From CAYONP01 sp964405335 (GTDB taxonomy: Bacteria > Armatimonadota > UBA10988), in contig CAYONP010000103.1 in assembly GCA_964405335.1 (NCBI GenBank), forward strand, positions 1 through 19,522: a stretch of DNA of 19,522 bases, in the 5' to 3' direction. The position numbers and the translations under genes are program-made. Shown here piece after piece: positions 1 to 5,621 of the stretch; the first letter of the stretch is position 1, and every line of letters starts with the position of its first letter. The notes under the pieces are model-generated. The model was not told the DNA's origin. It made no database searches and saw nothing but the letters and a program-made list of their open reading frames with translations.

Positions 1-85
1 GGCGGCTGCCGGCGGGCCGCCGGCGGTCCGGTGGGGTGTCGGGTCGCCGGCGGTCCGTGGCTTGGGTGGCGGGCGGGTCGCTCAT
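1..85 (-). CDS. possible 5' fragment of a protein gene running off the left edge
   Basis: An ATG at 83-85 on the minus strand opens a frame with no stop to the window edge (28 codons). It begins MSDPPATQ and is then Arg/Pro-rich, with two DRRRP copies. It lies just past the fucosidase stop (89-91), as tightly packed as other same-strand neighbours here. No convincing Shine-Dalgarno is visible and no domain can be recognised from so short a piece. The Arg/Pro-rich composition could be a disordered N-terminus or simply GC-rich non-coding sequence, which contains a 13-bp direct repeat (18-30 and 45-57). The call rests only on the open frame and spacing. Confidence 0.3.
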   Translation of the reverse strand, partial: MSDPPATQATDRRRPDTPPDRRRPAGSR

Positions 86-88
86 CGG

Positions 89-1351
89 CTACTTCAGGAA
101 CAGCTCGATCACCGGGATCTCCACCGCCGGCGGCTGGATCGGCAGGGTCAGCGTGAGCACGTTGGCGTCGCCGCCGGTGCGCGCGGCGTGCGGGTCGTTC
201 TCGCGCATCCGGATTTCGCTCGCATCGTTGAGCAACTGCGCATAGGCCACACGGCCGGCGAAGCCGTCGAGGTGCACCGCGCGGAACGGCCAGGCGAACA
301 GGTGCAGATAGAGCCGGTGCGTGTGCGGATTGTAGGTGAACCGGCAGTCCTCGGGCGGCGGCGGGCCGTCCCACTGCGTGCAGCCATAGATGCCGCGCGA
401 GTGCTGCCGCATCCAGCCGCCGATCCCGCTCAGGGTCGCCAGCGCCCGCGGGTCGAACTCGCCGCGGGCGGTCGGCCCGACGTTGAGCAGCAGGTTGCCG
501 CCCTTGCTGACCCCGTCGACCAACATGCGCAGCAGCATCCCGACGCTCTTCCAGTCGAGGTTGTCGCGGTCATAGCCCCACGAGCCGTTGAGCGTCTGGC
601 AGGCCTCCCACATGACCGGCCGGCCGTCGACGGTGACCCACTCGCGCGGCTGGAACTGCTCGGGTGTCCACAGGTCCTGGGCCACCTCGGTGCGGTTGTT
701 GACGATGATGTTCGGCGCCTTGGCGCGCACCAGCTCGAGCAGCTTCTCGCTCTGCCAGTCCTCCTTGCCCTTGCCGTCGGGTCCGGGGTAGCTGAAGTCG
801 AACCACATGATCTCGGGTTGATAGCGGTCGAGCAGCTCGGCCACCTGCCCGTGCAGATAGGCGGCGTACTGGGTGATGTCGCGGCCCTGCTCGCGCTCGC
901 GATAGGCCGCGTCGTCGCGTTGCGGGTGGAGCCGGTCGACTGGATTCTGCGGGTGATGCCAGTCGATCAGAGAGTGGTACAACCCGACCTTCAGCCCCTC
1001 GGCGCGGAAGGCGTCGCAGACGGGGCCGAGCAGGTCGCGGCCCCAGGGCGTGCGAGTGACCTTGTAGTCGGTCAGGTCGCTGTCCCACAGGCAGAAGCCG
1101 TCGTGGTGCTTGCTGGTGATGACGAAGTACTTCATCCCCGCGCCGGCCGCGGCGGCGGCCCAGGCGGCGGGGTCGTAGAGGTCGGGGTAGAAGTGGTCGA
1201 AGTAGCGCTGATAGTCGGCATCGGTGATGCGTTCGCGGTGCTTGACCCACTCGTGCCGGGCGGGCAGGGCGTAAATGCCCCAGTGGATGAACAAGCCGAA
1301 GCGGTCGTGGACGAACCACGACGGGTCGGGACAGGTCGGGACCTCGCCCAT
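89..1351 (-). CDS. alpha-L-fucosidase, glycoside hydrolase family 29
   Basis: A 420-residue enzyme predicted to release L-fucose from glycans with retention of configuration. Family signs are the N-terminal RFGLFIHWG segment (about residues 17-25), KHHDGF (81-86), the WFD segment with the likely nucleophile D185, and the GNLLLNVGP block before the C-terminal beta domain. Length is close to the GH29 norm, and there is no signal peptide or lipobox at the chosen start, so it appears cytoplasmic. The start at 1349-1351 is preceded by GAGGAG at good spacing. A longer in-frame extension upstream runs into the RRM gene and is Arg/Ala-rich without homology features, so I rejected it. The residue after the nucleophile motif is Phe rather than the more usual Gly. 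Substrate linkage cannot be read from sequence. It may be co-transcribed with the RRM gene 97 bp upstream. Confidence 0.93.
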   Translation of the reverse strand: MGEVPTCPDPSWFVHDRFGLFIHWGIYALPARHEWVKHRERITDADYQRYFDHFYPDLYDPAAWAAAAAGAGMKYFVITSKHHDGFCLWDSDLTDYKVTRTPWGRDLLGPVCDAFRAEGLKVGLYHSLIDWHHPQNPVDRLHPQRDDAAYREREQGRDITQYAAYLHGQVAELLDRYQPEIMWFDFSYPGPDGKGKEDWQSEKLLELVRAKAPNIIVNNRTEVAQDLWTPEQFQPREWVTVDGRPVMWEACQTLNGSWGYDRDNLDWKSVGMLLRMLVDGVSKGGNLLLNVGPTARGEFDPRALATLSGIGGWMRQHSRGIYGCTQWDGPPPPEDCRFTYNPHTHRLYLHLFAWPFRAVHLDGFAGRVAYAQLLNDASEIRMRENDPHAARTGGDANVLTLTLPIQPPAVEIPVIELFLK

Positions 1352-1448
1352 GAGCAGCTCCTCGCGACGCGGAGCGGTTCGCGCCGGGCGAGCGAGGTCC
1401 TGCCGGCTCAGCGACGGAGGGACGACACGGGGCTTGGGTCGACGGGGT

Positions 1449-1898
1449 TTACCAGCGCTTGGTGCCTCGCAGCTTCGGGTCGCCGCCCCGCGGTTCGTCG
1501 TCGAAGTCATCGTCGAAGCGCCGGCCGCCTCGTCCGCCGCGCGCGCCGCCCGAGCGGTCGCCCTGGCCGCCCCGACTAGGCGGTGGGCCGCTCGGCGGCC
1601 GGCGATCGAACGAGCGCCGCTCGCCACCAGGCCCGCCGGGCCCGCGGCGACCGTCGTCGCGGGCCATGTCGACGCGCAGGCGACGGCCGTCGAGCTCGAC
1701 GCCGTTCATGCCCTGGAGCGCTTCCTGGGCTTCTTCTTCGCTGCCGTAGCGAACGAAGCCGAAGCCGCGCGACTTGCCCGTGGCGGCATCGGTGACCACC
1801 ACCGCCTCTTCGACGGTGCCGAACGACTCGAACGCAGCACGCAGGGACTCGTTGGTCGTGTCCCAAGAGAGGCCGCCTATGAATAGCTTCCGCGGCAT
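1449..1898 (-). CDS. RRM-domain RNA-binding protein with Gly/Arg-rich tail
   Basis: A 149-residue protein with one RNA recognition motif at about residues 4-80 and a low-complexity Gly/Arg/Asp tail (about 81-149) containing RGG-like pieces. RNP2 is LFIGGL (5-10) and RNP1 is KSRGFGFV (42-49); both aromatic positions that stack on RNA are kept. This matches the bacterial Rbp class known from cyanobacteria and other phyla, proposed to act on mRNA, often in cold response. The specific target here is unknown. The start at 1896-1898 has GGAG upstream. A good extended -10 promoter and a palindrome lie 45-95 bp upstream, so it probably starts its own transcript. It sits directly downstream of the hairpin-rich non-coding region, which raises the possibility of a functional RNA partner, but that is inference. 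Confidence 0.95.
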   Translation of the reverse strand: MPRKLFIGGLSWDTTNESLRAAFESFGTVEEAVVVTDAATGKSRGFGFVRYGSEEEAQEALQGMNGVELDGRRLRVDMARDDGRRGPGGPGGERRSFDRRPPSGPPPSRGGQGDRSGGARGGRGGRRFDDDFDDEPRGGDPKLRGTKRW

Positions 1899-1942
1899 CC
1901 TACAGTTCTCCGGTCAACGGTCGGGCGTCCTTCGCGCCGCCA

Positions 1943-1957
1943 CCGTCACCGTGACGG
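1943..1957. promoter_or_regulatory. palindrome at predicted transcription start of the RRM gene
   Basis: CCGTCAC-C-GTGACGG is a perfect 7+1+7 dyad, extending further with one mismatch on each side. It begins about 6 bp downstream of the -10 hexamer on the minus strand, so it covers the expected transcription start and early leader. It could be a repressor operator or a 5' leader hairpin. Sequence alone does not distinguish these. Confidence 0.45.
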
Positions 1958-1962
1958 CGGTG

Positions 1963-1992
1963 AGTATACCAAGCGCGGGGACCATCCGTAAA
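1963..1992 (-). promoter_or_regulatory. extended -10 promoter of the RRM gene
   Basis: On the minus strand the -10 is TATACT (1968 to 1963) preceded by TGG, giving an extended -10 element. A TTTACG -35-like hexamer (1992 to 1987) lies 18 bp upstream. The predicted start near 1956 leaves a leader of about 58 nt to the ATG. The same 9-mer TGGTATACT lies before rpmE. Confidence 0.6.
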
Positions 1993-2071
1993 GCGCTCGC
2001 CTGCGCAGGGCGCGCGCCACGGCTGACGGCCACGCCGAGGACCCGCATTGAAATGCGGGTCTGTCCACGCC

Positions 2072-2094
2072 AAACCCGCCCGAGGGGCGGGTTT
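2072..2094. terminator. terminator-like hairpin, 10-bp perfect stem
   Basis: AAACCCGCCC-GAG-GGGCGGGTTT is a perfect 10-bp stem with a 3-nt loop. A/T flanks give a short TTT after the stem on either strand, so it could act as a weak bidirectional intrinsic terminator. The T-tract is only three bases, which lowers confidence. On the minus strand it lies about 80 bp before the RRM promoter, a suitable place to end a transcript coming from the prfA side. Confidence 0.45.
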
Positions 2095-2178
2095 CGTTGG
2101 CGCAGCCACGGGTCTCTACCCGTGGGTCGAGCCGATGGTCCGCCCACCGCTGGTCCGCTCCAGGCGCCGCCCAAATGA

Positions 2179-2214
2179 GGCGCCGGCCCGGGATCAGGGA
2201 GCCGGGCCGGCGCC
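2179..2214. repeat. 13-bp perfect GC inverted repeat
   Basis: Arms 2179-2191 (GGCGCCGGCCCGG) and 2202-2214 are exact reverse complements around a 10-nt loop. It is the strongest single stem in the intergenic region. A further GGCGCC lies at 2163-2168, offering an alternative pairing. It has no T-run and so is not a standard intrinsic terminator. Confidence 0.7.
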
Positions 2215-2554
2215 GAGTCCTTCTCTCGAAGGACCGGACGGGACCGTGCGTCGCCGCAGTGGGCGCGCTCGATCCGCGTCGGGTGCGGATTCCAGGAACC
2301 GATCATCGGCACGGTGGGCCAGGTACCGTCAGCCTCGGCGGCTTGCGCCACGCCGCGGCGGCGGAGGCATCGTCACCGCGGTCCGAGGCCACGCCGATGA
2401 TCCTCGCTCACCCACCTTATGCCCCATCCCGCCCGGCCAGATCTTGCCGTTCGATTACCACCACGACAACCGCGTGTCACCGTCGCGCCAACCCACCGCG
2501 CGGCCGCTCCACCGGCCACGCCGCCAAGCCGCGGCGCAATCCCCCGCGGCGGGG

Positions 2555-2575
2555 TTATCCACACCGTTTTCCACC
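2555..2575 (+). promoter_or_regulatory. DnaA-box-like pair
   Basis: TTATCCACA (2555-2563) is the exact consensus DnaA box. TTTTCCACC (2567-2575) is a near match, 12 bp downstream in the same orientation. A third, inverted, near-consensus box is at 2739-2747. Such A/T-containing 9-mers should be rare in DNA of this GC content. No dnaA, dnaN or clear AT-rich unwinding region is present, so an origin is only one possibility; DnaA-regulated transcription is another. Confidence 0.4.
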
Positions 2576-2738
2576 GGCCTTCTCAGTTACCTTCCGGTGA
2601 AGGCGCGTGCTACCGCCGACTCTTGAGAATCCGTCTGAAACTGGCTCTGGGAGCGGACTCGGGGGGCATTCCCGGAGTGTTACGGTCGGGTTAGTCAGGT
2701 TAGCCCGAGCGGCCCCGCCGCCGCTCTGCACAGGCCGG

Positions 2739-2747
2739 TGTGGAAAA
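2739..2747 (-). promoter_or_regulatory. DnaA-box-like site, inverted
   Basis: TGTGGAAAA on the plus strand reads TTTTCCACA on the minus strand, one base from the DnaA consensus. It is just past the prfA stop codon and faces the pair at 2555-2575. Confidence 0.3.
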
Positions 2748-2764
2748 GTCGGTGGAGGCGGCGC

Positions 2765-3847
2765 TCAGCCGGCCTGGCCCTCGGCCAACTGCCGCAGCCG
2801 CTCGGCCTGCTCGGCCTGGCTGAGTGCCTCGATGAACGGGTCCAGGCCGCCGTCGAGCACCTCCTGCAACTGGTACACCGTCACGCCGACGCGGTGGTCG
2901 GTCACCCGGCCCTGGGGGAAGTTGTAGGTCCGGATCTTGTCACTCCGGTCGCCCGACTGCACCTGCGCCGCCCGCGCCTTGTCGCGCTCGGCCTGCTGCC
3001 GCGCGCGCTCGATCTCATACAGCCGCGCGCGCAGCACGCGCATCGCCTTCTCGCGGTTCTGCCGCTGGCTGCGTTCGTCCTGGCACTCGATCCGGATGTT
3101 GGTCGGCCGGTGGATCAAGCGCACCGCCGTCTCGTTCTTCTGCACGTTCTGCCCGCCGGCGCCGCCGGAGAGGAAGGTCTCCCACTCGATGTCGTTCTCA
3201 TCGACCTCGATCTCGACCTCCTCGGCCTCGGGCAACACCGCCACCGTCGCCGCCGAGGTGTGGATGCGCCCCGACGACTCGGTCTCGGGCACGCGCTGCA
3301 CGCGGTGCACGCCGCCCTCATACTTGAGCTGGCTGTAGGCCCCCTCGCCATCGATGCCGAAGACCACGCTCTTCAAGCCGCCGATGCCCAGCTCGCTCGA
3401 GGCGATCGACTCGACCTTCCAGCCGCGCCGGTCGGCAAACCGGGTGTAGAGCCGGTACAGATCGGCGGCGAACAGACCCGCCTCGTCGCCGCCGGTGCCG
3501 GCGCGGATCTCGATGATCACGCTCTTCTCGTCGGCCGGGTCGCGCGGCAGCAGCAGCACCTGCAGGCTGCCCATCAGTTCCGCCTCGCGCGGCGTCAGGG
3601 CGTCGATCTCCGCGGCGGCCAGCTCGCGCAGTTCGGCGTCCGACTGCATCTCGCGCGCCTGGGCGAGCTGATCGGCCACCGCGCGGTAGTCGTCGTAGAC
3701 GGCGACGATGGTCTCGAGCCGGGCCCGCTCGCGCGAGACCTCGCGAAGCTGCTTCGGGTCGCTGTAGACGGCTGGGTCGCCGAGTTGCTCGCCGAGTTGA
3801 AGGTAGCGCTCCTTCAGCTCGTCGAGCCGGGCAACGAGGTCAGACAT
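2765..3847 (-). CDS. prfA: peptide chain release factor 1
   Basis: A 360-residue class I release factor, the same length as E. coli RF1, that terminates translation at UAA and UAG. The peptidyl-transferase motif GGQ is at 231-233. The stop-codon recognition tripeptide fits the RF1 PxT pattern as PET (187-189), followed by GRIHTSAATVAV; RF2 would show SPF here. Residues after GGQ read NVQKNETAVR rather than the more familiar (S/H)VN(T/K)T version. The N-terminal helical domain (about 1-100) is complete. The start overlaps the end of the upstream DUF1385 gene by 8 bp, suggesting translational coupling. Last gene of the rpmE-DUF1385-prfA operon; a PrmC methyltransferase gene, a frequent partner, is not seen downstream. 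Confidence 0.98.
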   Translation of the reverse strand: MSDLVARLDELKERYLQLGEQLGDPAVYSDPKQLREVSRERARLETIVAVYDDYRAVADQLAQAREMQSDAELRELAAAEIDALTPREAELMGSLQVLLLPRDPADEKSVIIEIRAGTGGDEAGLFAADLYRLYTRFADRRGWKVESIASSELGIGGLKSVVFGIDGEGAYSQLKYEGGVHRVQRVPETESSGRIHTSAATVAVLPEAEEVEIEVDENDIEWETFLSGGAGGQNVQKNETAVRLIHRPTNIRIECQDERSQRQNREKAMRVLRARLYEIERARQQAERDKARAAQVQSGDRSDKIRTYNFPQGRVTDHRVGVTVYQLQEVLDGGLDPFIEALSQAEQAERLRQLAEGQAG

Positions 3848-4865
3848 GCGCCGGCGCCCCGAGCACGGCGCAGGTCAGCTCGCCGGTCTCTTCGGCCTGC
3901 CGCACGGCGCGGAAGCTGGCCAGCGCCACCTCGAGCATGTGCGGCTCGGGCTCGCGGGTGGTCAGCCGCTGCAGCGCCAGGCCGGGCCAGATCAGGCTCT
4001 GCAGCCAGGCGATCTCGCGGTGCGTGCCGACCAGCTTGATCAGCTCGAAGCTGATCCCCGCGACCAATGGCAGGCAGAGCAGCCGCAGGCCGAACCGCGG
4101 CCAGATCGACTCGGTCCAGGGCAGAAAGGCGAACAGCACCAGGCTCATGAAGATGACGATGAAGGCGAAGTTGGTCCCGCAGCGGGGGTGAATCACGCTC
4201 TGGTCGAGCACGCCGTCGACCTCGAGCTCGCGCCCCGCCTCCCAGCCGTTGACCACCTTGTGCTCGGCGCCGTGGTACTGAAACACGCGGCGGATGTCCT
4301 TCATCAAGCCAATCAGCCCGATGTAGGCGACGAAGAAGATCAGCCGGATGATGCCCTCGAGCAGGTTGAGCAGCACGCCGTGGTCGGGCAGGCCGGTCCA
4401 TCGGCCGAGCAGCTCGGCCAGGTAGTTCGGCAGGAGCACGAACAGGCCCACGCCGAGGCCGACCGAGAGTAGGATGGTGGTCCACATGATCGGCCCGTTG
4501 AGCGCGCCCTTGCCGTCGTGCGAGGGCGGTGGCGGCGCCGGGTCGACGGTGGTCAGGCCGGGCACCAGCGAGAGGAACGCGGCCTGGATGTTGGCGCTCC
4601 GCTCCAGGCTGCGCAGCCCCAGGGCGAGCATCTCGAAGAGCGAGAACATGCCGCGCAGGATGGGGATCCGGCGCAGGATGGGCCAGCGCGTGAAGACGCT
4701 CTTGACCGGCTCGGTATGGACGTCGATAGGCGTCTCGCTGCCGGGCTGGCCGTCGTCGCGGGGGTAGCGGCAGGCGACCGAGACGAACCGCGGGCTGCGG
4801 ATCATCACCCCTTCGATGATCGCCTGCCCGCCGTAGCTGACCTCGGGCGTGCCGGCTTCGGCCAT
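3840..4865 (-). CDS. DUF1385 family membrane protein
   Basis: A 341-residue integral membrane protein of the DUF1385 family. Its function is not established. Family marks are the N-terminal YGGQAIIEGVMIR block (about 11-23), a central YHGAEHK motif and the HPRCGTNF segment. Several hydrophobic segments follow: one near residues 127-145, one near 165-190, and two after HPRCGTNF. A Pro-rich linker follows the first third. The gene lies between rpmE and prfA, an arrangement found in several phyla, which hints at a housekeeping link with ribosome supply, though no mechanism is known. Its start is only 2 bp from the rpmE stop and its end overlaps prfA by 8 bp. Confidence 0.93.
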   Translation of the reverse strand: MAEAGTPEVSYGGQAIIEGVMIRSPRFVSVACRYPRDDGQPGSETPIDVHTEPVKSVFTRWPILRRIPILRGMFSLFEMLALGLRSLERSANIQAAFLSLVPGLTTVDPAPPPPSHDGKGALNGPIMWTTILLSVGLGVGLFVLLPNYLAELLGRWTGLPDHGVLLNLLEGIIRLIFFVAYIGLIGLMKDIRRVFQYHGAEHKVVNGWEAGRELEVDGVLDQSVIHPRCGTNFAFIVIFMSLVLFAFLPWTESIWPRFGLRLLCLPLVAGISFELIKLVGTHREIAWLQSLIWPGLALQRLTTREPEPHMLEVALASFRAVRQAEETGELTCAVLGAPAHV

Positions 4866-4867
4866 GG

Positions 4868-5095
4868 TCAGCGCCGGCCGCTGGTCCGCGCCTGCCGGGC
4901 CCGCTCATACTTGTTGCGGAACCGCTCGACGCGCCCTTCGGTGTCGACGATGTTCTGCCGGCCGGTGTAAAACGGGTGGCAAGCGCTGCAGATGTCGACC
5001 CGGATGGTCGCCTGCGTGCTGCGGGTGGTGAACGTGTTGCCGCAGGCGCAGGTCACCGTCGCCTCGACATACTTGGGGTGGATTTCGGCCTTCAT
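4868..5095 (-). CDS. rpmE: 50S ribosomal protein L31, zinc-binding form
   Basis: A 75-residue protein beginning MKAEIHPKY, the standard L31 start. It is a large-subunit ribosomal protein near the central protuberance. Four cysteines C16, C18, C36 and C39 form the zinc site, so this is the C+ type rather than the zinc-free paralogue made under zinc limitation. The C-terminus is extended and Arg-rich. The start at 5093-5095 has GGAG six bases upstream. A long in-frame extension exists but reads through the promoter, repeats and assembly gap, so it is not real. First gene of the rpmE-DUF1385-prfA operon. Confidence 0.97.
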   Translation of the reverse strand: MKAEIHPKYVEATVTCACGNTFTTRSTQATIRVDICSACHPFYTGRQNIVDTEGRVERFRNKYERARQARTSGRR

Positions 5096-5123
5096 CGCTG
5101 GCTCCGGGCAAGGGCGAAGGACC

Positions 5124-5140
5124 AGTATACCACAGGGTCC
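5124..5140 (-). promoter_or_regulatory. extended -10 promoter of the rpmE operon, with flanking dyad
   Basis: On the minus strand TATACT (5129 to 5124) is preceded by TGG, an extended -10. No good -35 is seen at 17-18 bp spacing (CTCCCC). Predicted start is near 5117, leaving a leader of about 22 nt. A 5-bp inverted repeat, GGACC (5119-5123) and GGTCC (5136-5140), flanks the -10 and could be an operator, though it is short. Confidence 0.55.
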
Positions 5141-5195
5141 ACGAACGGGGAGGGTCGGCGATCCGGTCGGTCTCGACGGCACACCCGAGCCGTAA

Positions 5196-5552
5196 CGCCG
5201 GTTGCCAACCGGCGCCACGAGCAGAGCCGCCGGCGGGGTGGAAGCACACCNNNNNNNNNNNNNNNNNNNNNNNNNNNNNNNNNNNNNNNNNNNNNNNNNN
5301 NNNNNNNNNNNNNNNNNNNNNNNNNNNNNNNNNNNNNNNNNNNNNNNNNNCTCGCCGGCCGTGTGCCGCGCGGCGCGGCACCGCCGGTTGCCAACCGGCG
5401 CCACGAGCAGAGCCGCCGGCGGGGTGGAAGCACACCCCATCCGTAGCGCCGGTTGATAACCGGTTCCCGCGCGCCCGCTGCCCGTGCCCTCGGCACCCTC
5501 GCCGGCCGTGTGCCGCGCGGCGCGGCACCGCCGGTTGCCAACCGGCGCCACG
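5196..5552. repeat. REP-like hairpin cluster within a 147-bp tandem duplication
   Basis: Four hairpins with a CCGGTT...AACCGG core occur at about 5197, 5383, 5447 and 5530. Three have loop GCC and one has GAT. The 55 bp at 5351-5405 recur exactly at 5498-5552, a 147-bp tandem period. The 55 bp at 5196-5250 recur exactly at 5382-5436. The cluster lies between two minus-strand transcription units, where such elements could end or stabilise transcripts. Short repeats of this kind are commonly dispersed between genes in some large environmental genomes. Confidence 0.85.
5251..5350. other. assembly gap, 100 N
   Basis: Exactly 100 unknown bases, a common placeholder length. Both edges lie inside the tandem repeat: the base before the gap matches 5436, and the base after it matches 5498 of the second copy. 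The break is therefore probably due to the repeat. The smallest filling would be about 61 bp, equal to 5437-5497, plus any whole number of 147-bp units. Confidence 0.95.
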
Positions 5553-5621
5553 GCTATCGGCTCGTTGTCGCGGCAAGCGCAGGGAACAGCGATACACCCC
5601 GCCCGCGTCGAGCTGCCGTCG

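Larger units (their letters stand above)
2041..2402 (-). ncRNA. candidate structured RNA (hairpin array), family not recognised
   Basis: Nearly all of this 362-bp stretch can be paired. Stems in plus coordinates: 2041-2049/2052-2060 (9 bp); 2072-2081/2085-2094 (10 bp); 2106-2113/2118-2125 (8 bp); 2179-2191/2202-2214 (13 bp); 2217-2223/2228-2234 (7 bp); 2248-2255/2262-2268 (7 bp, one bulge); 2272-2277/2285-2290 (6 bp); and a branched domain closed by 2301-2310/2393-2402 (10 bp). I favour the minus strand because it matches the neighbours' direction and gives the 7-bp stem at 2217-2234 a GAGA (GNRA) tetraloop. I looked for signatures of RNase P RNA, tmRNA and SRP RNA and saw none. It could instead be a repeat cluster or strong terminators rather than a discrete RNA. 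Confidence 0.45.
1899..2764. other. 866-bp intergenic region: hairpin array plus DnaA-box-like sites
   Basis: No convincing gene lies between the end of prfA and the start of the RRM gene. Frames that stay open here have no recognisable domains and change composition at every hairpin. From the RRM gene outward it holds the RRM promoter (1963-1992), hairpins from 2041 to 2402, a less structured segment (2403-2550), and DnaA-box-like 9-mers at 2555-2575 and 2739-2747. An imperfect hairpin with one mismatch (2657-2678) and a GGTTAG direct repeat (2689-2694 and 2698-2703) lie near the prfA end. Neither has a T-run that would make it a clear terminator. Confidence 0.7.
5096..5621. other. 526-bp intergenic region between two minus-strand units
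   Basis: Contains the rpmE promoter (5119-5140), a short unique stretch (5141-5195), the repeat cluster with the gap (5196-5552) and about 70 bp of unremarkable sequence before the stop of the lipoprotein gene. Open frames here are built from repeat units and carry no recognisable protein features. Confidence 0.8.

Noticed and set aside
62..1579. Long plus-strand open frame opposite the fucosidase and RRM genes
   Set aside because: It is the antisense shadow of two clearly recognised genes, rich in Arg/Val/Ala with no domain. GC-rich codon use makes such frames stay open.
1914..2351. Minus-strand frame of about 145 codons in the intergenic region
   Set aside because: It crosses six perfect hairpins and the RRM promoter, starts with GTG, and shows no domain.
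2041..2402. RNase P RNA, tmRNA or SRP RNA in the hairpin region
   Set aside because: Size fits RNase P or tmRNA, but I found no GAGGAAAGTCC-type core, no T-arm/tag reading frame and no SRP GGAAGGAAGCAG element on either strand.
2738..4039. Long plus-strand frame opposite prfA
   Set aside because: Antisense to a gene with GGQ and PxT motifs; composition HLRR/LGLG-rich and no domain.
5196..5552. CRISPR array
   Set aside because: Repeats are 147 bp apart or irregular, with identical rather than unique intervening sequence; no cas genes.
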